64,000 nt of DNA from JBCCGI01 sp039029355 (GTDB taxonomy: Bacteria; Planctomycetota; UBA1135; GCA-002686595): the NCBI GenBank assembly GCA_039029355.1, contig JBCCGI010000020.1, positions 50,919 to 114,918 of the forward strand, read 5' to 3'. The notes under the pieces were generated by a model. The model ran no database searches, had not been told where the DNA came from, and saw only the letters and a list, made by a program, of their open reading frames with translations. The stretch's first letter is position 1. Each line of letters starts with the position of its first letter. This document shows, piece by piece, positions 9,001 to 16,357 of this stretch. A program made the position numbers and the translations under genes.

Positions 9001-12000
9001 GCTCGGACGCGAAGGCGTGCATGCGCCGCTCGCGCTCGCCGGCGTCGAGCGCGGAGAAGTCGAGCCGCGTTGGCCGTGGGTCGATGTCGTCTCGCAGCTC
9101 GAGGCGCGGTACGCCGTCGCGCTCGACCACGACCGCCCGCATCGCGTCCGCGGAGCGCACCAGAACCGCGAGCGCGTTCTCAAGCGGAGCGGCGTCCAGC
9201 TCGGTTTCGATGTGGAAGGCCACCGCCAGCGTGTGCAGCGGCGCGTCGGGATCGAAGCGCTGCCCGGTCCAGACGAGGAGCTGGTTGTCGCTGAGGTTCG
9301 AGCGCTCGCGCTGGGCCTCGACGGCCGTCTCGGTGCCGAGCCCGAGCGACGCGGCGAGCGCGCCCACGGTCCGCGACGGGTCGGCGCACACGGCCTCGAC
9401 GGCGTGCTCAAACGCGCTCGCGATCGACGCCGCGCTGGCGCGGTCGAAGAGGTCGGTCGCGAACTCGAGCGTTCCCGACAGCCCGCCGGCCTCGTCGCCG
9501 AAGGCCGAGTCCGGCTCGTCGAGCATCAGCGCGAGGTCGGTCTTCGCCGTGCCGGTCTCCAGCGGCTCGATCGAGAGCGTCAGCTCGTCGATCTCGGCCC
9601 GGCCCGTCGGCGCGTTCTGCAGCGCGAATGCGACCTGGGCGAAGGGTGCGCCCTCGAGGTCGCGGTCGAGGCGCACGGCTTCGAGGATGGCCTCGAACGG
9701 CAGGTCGCCGTGGTCGAAGGCGGCGAGGCAGGTGGCGCGCGTCGCGTCGACGAGCTCTCCGAAGGACGCCTCGGCGTCGAGCCGGGTGCGCAGCGGCACC
9801 GTGTTCACGAAGAAGCCGACCAGCCCGTGCGTCTCGGGGCGGCGCCGGCCTGCCACGGGTGAGACCAGCACCAGGTCGTCCTCGCCCGAGAGCGCGTGGA
9901 CGACGAGCTGCCAGGCCGCCAGCGTCACCATGAAGCGCGTCGCGCCGCGGGCGCGCGCCAGCGCGTCGAGCGCCTCGGTGCGCTCGCGCGCGATCGTGAC
10001 CGGCACGCGGTCGCCGCGGAAGCTCGGCACCGAGGGCCGCGGACGGTCGGTCGGCAGCGCGAGCCGCGCCGGCGCGCCGTCCAGCGCCGTGCGCCAGAAG
10101 CCCGCGTCGTCGTTCGTGCGCGCGTCGTCGCGCTGCCAGGCGGCGTAGTCGCGGTAGGAGATCGGCAGCTCCGGGAGCGGCGCGGCGTCGCCGGCGCGGT
10201 AGAGCGCCGCGAGCTCGCGCAGGATGATCCCCACCGACCAGCCGTCGGCGACCGCGTGATGCAGCGTGACGATCAGCTCGTGCCGGTCCGGCCCGAGGCG
10301 CAGCAGCAGCGCGCGCGCCAGCGGAGCAAGCGCCAGGTCGAAGGGGCGCGCGATCTCCTCGGCCGCGAGCGCGCCGGCGCGCACGTCGCGTTCGCCGGCG
10401 GGCTCTGAGGTGAGGTCGACGTGCTCGAGCGGCATCTCCGCCGTCGTGGAAACGATCTGCACCACGTCGAGCTGCGCGCCCTCGCGCTCGACCAGCGCCG
10501 TGCGGAGCGACTCGTGGCGTGCCACCAGCCCGTCGAGCGCCGCGGCGAGCCGCTCGGCATCGAGCGGCCCCTCGAAGCGGGCGCGCGCCGGCATGTGGTA
10601 CGCGGGCGTGCCCGGCAGCAGGCGCTCGAGCAGCCACAGGCGGCGCTGCCCGTAGGAGGCGGGCGCGGGGCCGTCGTCGAACGAGCGCCGCTCGATCGGC
10701 GCGAGCGCCTCGTCGGCGCCTCCCCCGTCGAGCCGTTCAGCGACCGCCGCGGCGAGGTCCTCGACCGTCGTCGCGGAGAACAGCGTGCGCAGCTCGAGCG
10801 TGACGCCGAGCGCGTCCTCGAGCTCGGAAACGACGCGCGTCGCGAGCAGCGAGTGTCCGCCCAGCAGGAAGAAGTCGTCGCGCGCGCCGACGCGCTCGAC
10901 GGACAGCACGCGGCCGAAGACCTCGGCGATGCGCTGCTCTAGCGCGTTGCGCGGCGCCACGTAGCGCGCCGCGTCGCTCTGGCGCCCGGGATCGAGGGCC
11001 GCGAGCCGGCGGCGGTCGACCTTGCCGCGGTTCGTGAGCGGCAGCTCGGCGAGCGCGACGAAGCGCTCGGGCACCATGTAGGCGGGCAGCCGCGCCTCGA
11101 GATAGGCGCGCAGCTCGGCCGCGCGCCCGTGGGCGTCCTGCTTCTTCGACGGCGCGCGGCCGTACTCCGCGAGCTCGCGGCCGGCGACGCGGGCGGGCGC
11201 CGTGCCGGTGCGACCCACGTGCAGCTCGAGCGACCCGTCGGGGCTCCCCAGGCCGAAGCGGACGTCGAGGTCCATGCCGAGCTCGTCGCCGAGGCGCCAC
11301 AGCTCGTCGGGGTCGATCGCGTCCGCAGCGGCGTGTCGGGCGCGTTCGGAGAGGCGCGCCGCCGGCTCCGACTCGGACCCGCCGGGCAGGTCGCCGAACA
11401 GGTCGTTGGCGGTCGCGACCGCTGCGGCGACGCGCGCGTTCGGAACTCCCTCGACGACCAGAGCCCCCGGCCGCGTCCGCGCGAGGTGGTCGCGGAGCTT
11501 CTGCAGGCTGCCGAAGACCGCGTACGGGGTGCGCTCGACCGGCCCTGCGTGCGGCTCGCGGTCCAGCTCGAGCAGCACGTCGTACCGGAAGCGCGAGAGC
11601 TCGTTCTTCGCGGGCAGTCGCTTCGGCCGCACCCGGACGCCGCGGATGCGCGGATAGCGCGCGCAAAGTGCGTGGAAGAGGGTCGGAGAGAGCGACAGCT
11701 CGCTCTCGCGCGCGGCGGTCTCCTCGGCCCGGACCGCCACGGCGGGAAGCGGCTCGTCGTCCGCCGCGTGCGCGAGTGCGACCGACGCGTGGAAGGCCTG
11801 GTCGAGGTCGGCGTGGCGCAGGTCGCCGAGGAAGATGCGGGCGCCCTCGGCAGCGCGCTCCATGGCCGCCGCCAGTACCTCGTCGAGGTAGGCGACGCTC
11901 GGGAAGTACTGGACGACCGAGTTGAGCACGATCGTGTCGAAGGTCTCGTCGAGCAGACCGGCGGCGTCCTCCGCGCGCGCCACGTGGAGCTCGACACCGG

Positions 12001-15000
12001 CGAGCTCGTCACCCGCGCGCGCGACCTCGCGGCGGACGCGCTCGACCGCCTGGGCGGAGAAGTCCACGCCGACGTAGCGCTCGGTGCCCGGCGCGAGGCG
12101 GTACAGCAGCAGCCCCGTGCCGCTGCCGATCTCGAGCACGCGCCGCGGCTCCAGCGCCCGGATGCGCTCGACCGTCTCGTCGACCCACGCCGCCATCTCG
12201 GCACGCGGGATCGGCCGGCCGTCGTAGCTGCTCATCCAGCCGACCAGGTCGAGGCGTGCGTCCTGCGCGTCCTCGTCGGAGCGCTCGCCGCCGTAGGTCG
12301 AGTCGTACAGTCGCTGCCAGTCGGCGACGTGCTCCCCCTCGTCGACCTCGCCGGTGGCTCCGTCGCCCTCGGCGGCGACGAAGAAGGCCACGAGCGCGCG
12401 TGCGCCGTCGCCTCCGGTCGAGCCGACCGCGACCTCGCGTACGCCGGGGTGCTGCGCTAGGACGGCCTCGATCTCGCCCAGCTCGAGGCGCGCGCCGCGC
12501 ACCTTGACCTGATGGTCGGTCCGTCCGAGGAAGGCCAGCCGCCCGTCGGGCAGGAAGCGGACGCGGTCGCCCGTGCGGTAGAGCCGGGCACCCGGCGCGT
12601 TGGAGAAGGGGTCCGGCACGAAGCGCGACGCGGTCAGCCCCGGGCGGCCGCGGTAGCCGCGCGCCAGGCCGCGTCCGCCGACGTAGAGCTCGCCCGGCGC
12701 GCCGACGGGGACCGGCAAGAGGTTCGCGTCGAGCGCGTGCACCGTCACGCCCGGCAGCGGCCGGCCGATCGAGGGCGGCGCGTCCGCCTCGGACGCCGGT
12801 TCGACGGGGCCCATGGTCGAGACGACCGCGTTCTCCGCCGGTCCGTAGGCGTTCTCGAAGGCGAAGGGCAGCTCCTCGGCGGGACGCGAGGAGAGCTTGT
12901 CCCCGCCCGCGAGCAGCGCACGCAGCGCGCTTGCCTCGCGCAGGCTCGGCTCGGCCAGCAGCCGCTCGGCGATGGGCGTGGGCGCGAAGGCGACGTGGAT
13001 GCGCTCGCGCGCGAGCCACGCGGCCAGCGCCGGAGGATCGAGCCGCAGCTCGTCTGGCGGCAGCACCAGCGCCCCGCCGCAGCCCAGCGTCATCCACAGC
13101 TCCCAGACGATCGCGTCGAAGCCCAGCCCGGCCAGCGACGTGCCGCGGTCTCCGGGACCGATCGGCCAGGTGGCTGCCTGCCAGGCGACGAGGTGCGCGA
13201 GCGCGCCGTGCGACACGCCGACGCCCTTCGGGGCGCCGGTCGAGCCCGAGGTGTAGACGACGTAGGCGAGCTGGTCGGGGGCGCATGCCGCGCGCGGGGC
13301 GGCCGTCTGCGCGGCGGCGGGCTCGGTGAGGAAGGGCGCGACGTCGACCACGGCGGCGCCGAGGCCGGCGAAGTCGGCCGCGTGCTCCGCGTCGGTGACG
13401 ACGGCGACCGCGCCCGCGTCGGCGACGGTCGCGCGGCGGCGCTGAACCGGGTCGGCCGGATCCAGCGGAAGGTAGGCGGCTCCCGCCTCGAGCGTCGCCA
13501 GCGGTGCGAGCGGCAGCCCGGGACCGCGCGGCACGCAGACGACGACGACGCGCTCGGGCCCGGCGCCATGTCGCGCCAGCTCGGCCGCGAGGCGCTGCGC
13601 GCGCGCGACCAGCTCGCCGTAGCCGAGCTCCGCGTTGCCAGCGATCACCGCGGGCGCATCGGGGCGCTCCTGCGCGAAGCGCGCGATGCGCTCGTGGACC
13701 AGCTCGTCGACGGGCGGCGCGCCCTTCAGCGACTGCCGGGCGAAGGCCTGCGTGCGCGCGCGGTCGGTCTCGCTGAGCCAGGCGAGCCGCGAGATCGGCG
13801 CGTCGGGTCGCGCCATGCCATCCTCGACCAGCGCCAGGAGCTGGCGCACGAGGGCCTCAACGCGCTCGCCGTCCCACAGCGCGGTGGAGTACTCGACCAG
13901 CACGCCGAGCCCCTCCTCGATCTCGCCGAGGTTCACGCTGAGGTCGAACAGCGCGGTGCCGGTGTCGATCGGCAGCCGCTCGATCTCGATCCCGGGGAAG
14001 TCGTGCTGCGGCGCCAGCGAGTTCTGGCGGCCGTAGCTCGCGTCCTGGTACTGGAAGGTGACCTGGAAGAGCGGGTTGCGGCCGAGCGTACGGTCCGGGC
14101 GCAGGCGCTCGACGATGCGCTCGAACGGGACGTTGCGGTGCTCGAAGGCGTCGACCGCGGTCCGGCGCACGCGCTCCAGCAGCTCGCGGAACGTCGGGTC
14201 GCCCCCGACGTCGGTGCGCATGACGAGCGAGTTGACGAAGAAGCCGACCAGCGGCTCGGTCGCCGGCCAGTTGCGGTTGGCGGTCGGCACGCCTACCACC
14301 ACGTCGTCCTCGCCGGCGAGGCGCTGCAGCAGGATCTTGTAGGCGGCGAGCAGCGTCATGAACGGCGTGACGCGGGCCTCGCGCGAGAAGGCCTTCAGGC
14401 GCTCGAGCTGTGCGTGTGGCAGCACCCGCAGCAGCTTGGCGCCCTCGTGAACGGTGTCGGCGCAGCGCGGGCGGTCGGTCGGCAGGCGCAGCTCGCGGAC
14501 GCCGGCCAGGCGCTCCTCCCAGTAGCGCATCTCGGTATCGAAGCGCGCTCCCGAGAGCCAGTCGCGTTGCCAGACCGCGAAGTCGCCGTACTGGATCTCT
14601 AGCGGCGCGAGCGGCGAGGCCTTGCCTGCGAGGAACGCGGCGTAGAGGCGCTCTAGCTCCCCCACGATGACCCCGCGCGACCAGCCGTCGGCGACCGTGT
14701 GGTGGATCGACAGCAGGAAGCCGTGGTCGTCGGGCGCGAAGCGCACGAGCGTGGCGCGGAGCAACGGACCGCGCTCGAGGTCGAAGGGGGAGCGCGCCTC
14801 GTCGCGCGCGGCGGCCGCGAGCTCGGCCGCGCGGTCCTCCTCCGGCACGTCGCCGCGCTCGACGACCGCGAAGCCCGGCGCGAGCTCGGCGTGGACCTCT
14901 TGGCGGGGTACGCCGCCGTCGGCGGCGAAGGTCGTGCGCAGCACCTCGTGCCGGCGGGCGACCTCGCGCAGCGCGCGCGCGAGCGCGTCGGCATCCAGCG

Positions 15001-15274
15001 GGCCGCGCATCCGCAGGCCCATCGGGATGTTGTAGAAGGCGCTGTCCCGCTCCAGGCGGTTGAGGAACCAGAGCCGCTCCTGGGCGTGCGAAAGCGGCAG
15101 CGGCGCGTCGGGATCGCGGCGCGGGATCCGCGCATCGGAGACCGGCGCCTCGGGCGCAGCCTCCTTCGCGGGCTCGGGGTCCAACGCGTCGCTGCGGCCG
15201 CGTTCGGCAAGCCGGCGGCGCAGCAGCTCGCGCTGCTCGGGTGACAGGGCGGCGAGGCGATCGGAGAGGGACAT
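6095..15274 (-). CDS. Bimodular NRPS: C-A(N-methyltransferase)-T-C-C*-A-T
   Basis: A 3059-residue nonribosomal peptide synthetase. Residues 1-30 form a basic docking helix (LSPEQRELLRRRL). C1 (about 60-490) has HHTVADGW at 191. A1 (about 525-1425) is interrupted near 985-1240 by an S-adenosylmethionine methyltransferase (VLEIGSGTG at 1046-1054 and NSVVQYFPS at 1118-1126), the hallmark of N-methylating modules. T1 has LGGHSL (Ser about 1475). C2 (about 1535-1975) has HHAVADGW at 1672. A second condensation-like domain (about 1990-2430) reads HQIVSDG at 2119-2125, so the catalytic second histidine is Gln. A2 (about 2470-2905) has TSGSTGEPKG and YGPTET, and T2 has LGGTSL (Ser2985). The Arg-rich tail may dock to the next PKS. 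Aligning A1 by eye with GrsA gives pocket residues D-A-W-F-L-G-A-V-V-K, close to a remembered leucine code; A2 gives D-G-E-S-L-G-T-V-V-K, which I do not recognise. Confidence 0.95.
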   Translation of the reverse strand: MSLSDRLAALSPEQRELLRRRLAERGRSDALDPEPAKEAAPEAPVSDARIPRRDPDAPLPLSHAQERLWFLNRLERDSAFYNIPMGLRMRGPLDADALARALREVARRHEVLRTTFAADGGVPRQEVHAELAPGFAVVERGDVPEEDRAAELAAAARDEARSPFDLERGPLLRATLVRFAPDDHGFLLSIHHTVADGWSRGVIVGELERLYAAFLAGKASPLAPLEIQYGDFAVWQRDWLSGARFDTEMRYWEERLAGVRELRLPTDRPRCADTVHEGAKLLRVLPHAQLERLKAFSREARVTPFMTLLAAYKILLQRLAGEDDVVVGVPTANRNWPATEPLVGFFVNSLVMRTDVGGDPTFRELLERVRRTAVDAFEHRNVPFERIVERLRPDRTLGRNPLFQVTFQYQDASYGRQNSLAPQHDFPGIEIERLPIDTGTALFDLSVNLGEIEEGLGVLVEYSTALWDGERVEALVRQLLALVEDGMARPDAPISRLAWLSETDRARTQAFARQSLKGAPPVDELVHERIARFAQERPDAPAVIAGNAELGYGELVARAQRLAAELARHGAGPERVVVVCVPRGPGLPLAPLATLEAGAAYLPLDPADPVQRRRATVADAGAVAVVTDAEHAADFAGLGAAVVDVAPFLTEPAAAQTAAPRAACAPDQLAYVVYTSGSTGAPKGVGVSHGALAHLVAWQAATWPIGPGDRGTSLAGLGFDAIVWELWMTLGCGGALVLPPDELRLDPPALAAWLARERIHVAFAPTPIAERLLAEPSLREASALRALLAGGDKLSSRPAEELPFAFENAYGPAENAVVSTMGPVEPASEADAPPSIGRPLPGVTVHALDANLLPVPVGAPGELYVGGRGLARGYRGRPGLTASRFVPDPFSNAPGARLYRTGDRVRFLPDGRLAFLGRTDHQVKVRGARLELGEIEAVLAQHPGVREVAVGSTGGDGARALVAFFVAAEGDGATGEVDEGEHVADWQRLYDSTYGGERSDEDAQDARLDLVGWMSSYDGRPIPRAEMAAWVDETVERIRALEPRRVLEIGSGTGLLLYRLAPGTERYVGVDFSAQAVERVRREVARAGDELAGVELHVARAEDAAGLLDETFDTIVLNSVVQYFPSVAYLDEVLAAAMERAAEGARIFLGDLRHADLDQAFHASVALAHAADDEPLPAVAVRAEETAARESELSLSPTLFHALCARYPRIRGVRVRPKRLPAKNELSRFRYDVLLELDREPHAGPVERTPYAVFGSLQKLRDHLARTRPGALVVEGVPNARVAAAVATANDLFGDLPGGSESEPAARLSERARHAAADAIDPDELWRLGDELGMDLDVRFGLGSPDGSLELHVGRTGTAPARVAGRELAEYGRAPSKKQDAHGRAAELRAYLEARLPAYMVPERFVALAELPLTNRGKVDRRRLAALDPGRQSDAARYVAPRNALEQRIAEVFGRVLSVERVGARDDFFLLGGHSLLATRVVSELEDALGVTLELRTLFSATTVEDLAAAVAERLDGGGADEALAPIERRSFDDGPAPASYGQRRLWLLERLLPGTPAYHMPARARFEGPLDAERLAAALDGLVARHESLRTALVEREGAQLDVVQIVSTTAEMPLEHVDLTSEPAGERDVRAGALAAEEIARPFDLALAPLARALLLRLGPDRHELIVTLHHAVADGWSVGIILRELAALYRAGDAAPLPELPISYRDYAAWQRDDARTNDDAGFWRTALDGAPARLALPTDRPRPSVPSFRGDRVPVTIARERTEALDALARARGATRFMVTLAAWQLVVHALSGEDDLVLVSPVAGRRRPETHGLVGFFVNTVPLRTRLDAEASFGELVDATRATCLAAFDHGDLPFEAILEAVRLDRDLEGAPFAQVAFALQNAPTGRAEIDELTLSIEPLETGTAKTDLALMLDEPDSAFGDEAGGLSGTLEFATDLFDRASAASIASAFEHAVEAVCADPSRTVGALAASLGLGTETAVEAQRERSNLSDNQLLVWTGQRFDPDAPLHTLAVAFHIETELDAAPLENALAVLVRSADAMRAVVVERDGVPRLELRDDIDPRPTRLDFSALDAGERERRMHAFASEPFDLAARTFRSALIRTEPGRTTWLFVQHQIVSDGTSLELVARTMSDLYARAAAGTLPETIELPAYLDHLAWEDAQRASGGFDEAQAHWQRLLDDRPEPPRFYGSTGVKRGLSIRRLRAEVPAETVERLERVLGDLAGRAGRTPVMRFRLFLAVLAAYLHRVSGRRRILIGMPWRNRGRDTARGTLGLFMRTMPVELTVDGNDTLEELFRRTGPAIKEALRHGEQVVRNPIDAPLYDVSLNLHPTAVSSFAGAAMRPTWLHAGFGFETLTVQVEDFGETGRLWLALDLHADVFDDELAELVQRHLQALLAGALVAPDRPVGTLALEPAAAPAPIDDTDATVDQTVLDAFDSRAAEAPEALAVLDGEREVSYAELDRASRDVAARLTTLGVGTEAVVALDIDRSAETIAAVLGVLRARGAFLVLDPAVPVERTERMLAAAGVRVILAGANRREALPDGPWKVCGPGAESDQPERGAHPTSRPHPRSSAYVAFTSGSTGEPKGVVVEHRSLAAFARATVATYGLDASDRMLQLSALAYDGSIEEIFGALTSGAALVLRDGPMLVDATRYAARCEEAGVTVLSHPTAFWQQMWRTFAAQDITPPSSLRVILVGGERLDPEALAPWREQAAAGHAPTLVNTYGPTETTVVVSHHTVSTEPEDPRRREVPIGRPLGDAELYVVDECGAPTPAGVAGELLVGGPTVSRGYLGQPAATAARFVPDPFSGRAGARLYRTGDLVRRRGDGALEYVGRIDRQVKVRGYRVELSEIERALKELDGVADAAVVDVTAPGGVGRALVGFAVSSSLGSADLRAALETRLPAYMVPPRWVVLDHELPQDARGKIDRAALLALAPTESEAAASYVAPRGEVERIVAEVWAEVLGLERVGAHDNFFELGGTSLSLVQMHPALVERLGVSLELVDLFRHPTVHTLAAHLAGDASRAERAAEQRDERAAARRAALERRRRGRATEGVS

Positions 15275-15276
15275 GG

Positions 15277-16341
15277 TCAGACCGTGGTCTGGGGAGCCAA
15301 CCCGAAGCAGTCGGCCTTGAGGGCCGCCAGGTGCTCGAGGCTGCCGAGAACCTCTTCGTAGCCGGGATGGAAGTCGATCAGGCAGGCGATCTCGTCGATG
15401 CCCGCGCTCGCGAAGGACTCGACCAGCGGGCGCAGCTCGCGCACGCCGCCGATCAACGACCGCCCGTCGAGAAAGCCCTCGAAGCCGAAGCGCAGCAGCG
15501 TCTCGAGGTCGGCGGGCGTCAGGTCGTCCATGCCGACGCCGAGGCCGAGGCTCTGAGCGAGGCCGTCCAGCAGGTGGTAGTGCGACTTAAGGTAGTCGTG
15601 GAACGGCGCCTCGATCTGTTCGCGAACGGTCTCGAGGTCCGGGCCGACGAAGGTGTGCACCATCAGCGCGACCCGCCCGCTGGCGGGATCGTGACCGTGC
15701 TCGGCGAGCGCCTCGCGGTAGCGCGCCACCTTCGCGGCAACCTCCTCGAGCGTCGTGTTCAGCAGCGAGGTCAAGACCGGCGCGCCGATCGACGCCGCGC
15801 GCTCGAAGCCCGGCTCGGACGACGCGGTGACCCAAAGCGGAAGCCTCCGCTGCAGCGGGCGCGGCAGCGTGCGCACGCGGACCGGCTCGCCGCCGGGGAC
15901 GGGGAACTCGACCTCCTCGCCCTCCCACGGGCGACGCACGGCGTCGATGCAGTCCCACAGGGCCTCGTAGCGAGCCGCGTGGCCCTTGGCCGAGAGCGCG
16001 AACTCCGGCACCGTCCAGCCGGGGGCGAAGGCCATCGCGACGCGGCCGCCGGAGAGGTTGTCGACGACGGCCCAGTCCTCCGCGAGGCGTACCGGGTGGT
16101 GCAGGGGCGCGACGACGCTGCCGCCGCGGATCTGGACGTTCTGCGTCACCGTCGCGAGCGCGGCGCTCGTGACGACGGGATTCGGGTAGAGCCCGCCGAA
16201 CGCGTGGAAGTGGCGCTCGGGCGTCCACACGGCGGTAAAGCCATTCTCGTCGGCGAAGCGCGCCGAGTCGAGCAGCAGGCGGTACTGGTTCGGGCGGCGG
16301 ACGGCGCCTTCGCCGTCGAAGTAGAAGAGTCCAAAGTCCAC
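15277..16341 (-). CDS. Luciferase-like FMN-dependent monooxygenase (MupA/Atu3671-type)
   Basis: A 354-residue bacterial-luciferase-like monooxygenase. The N-terminus VDFGLFYFDG, the motifs AVWTPERHFHAFGG and NPVVTSAALA, and the block HHPVRLAEDWAVVDNLSGGR followed by AFAPGW fit the MupA/Atu3671 branch, found free-standing or embedded in PKS-NRPS lines. Such enzymes use reduced FMN and O2; in assembly lines they are proposed to hydroxylate or oxygenate a carrier-bound acyl chain. Here the gene sits between the first PKS and the NRPS, so the likely substrate is the early ACP- or T-bound intermediate (inference). I chose GTG at 16341, 16 nt after the PKS stop with GGAG upstream, because family homology begins at once. 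An ATG at 16386 would add 15 unrelated residues and overlap the PKS. Two bases separate its stop from the NRPS start. Confidence 0.9.
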   Translation of the reverse strand: MDFGLFYFDGEGAVRRPNQYRLLLDSARFADENGFTAVWTPERHFHAFGGLYPNPVVTSAALATVTQNVQIRGGSVVAPLHHPVRLAEDWAVVDNLSGGRVAMAFAPGWTVPEFALSAKGHAARYEALWDCIDAVRRPWEGEEVEFPVPGGEPVRVRTLPRPLQRRLPLWVTASSEPGFERAASIGAPVLTSLLNTTLEEVAAKVARYREALAEHGHDPASGRVALMVHTFVGPDLETVREQIEAPFHDYLKSHYHLLDGLAQSLGLGVGMDDLTPADLETLLRFGFEGFLDGRSLIGGVRELRPLVESFASAGIDEIACLIDFHPGYEEVLGSLEHLAALKADCFGLAPQTTV

Positions 16342-16357
16342 GGGCTGCGCTCCGGCC

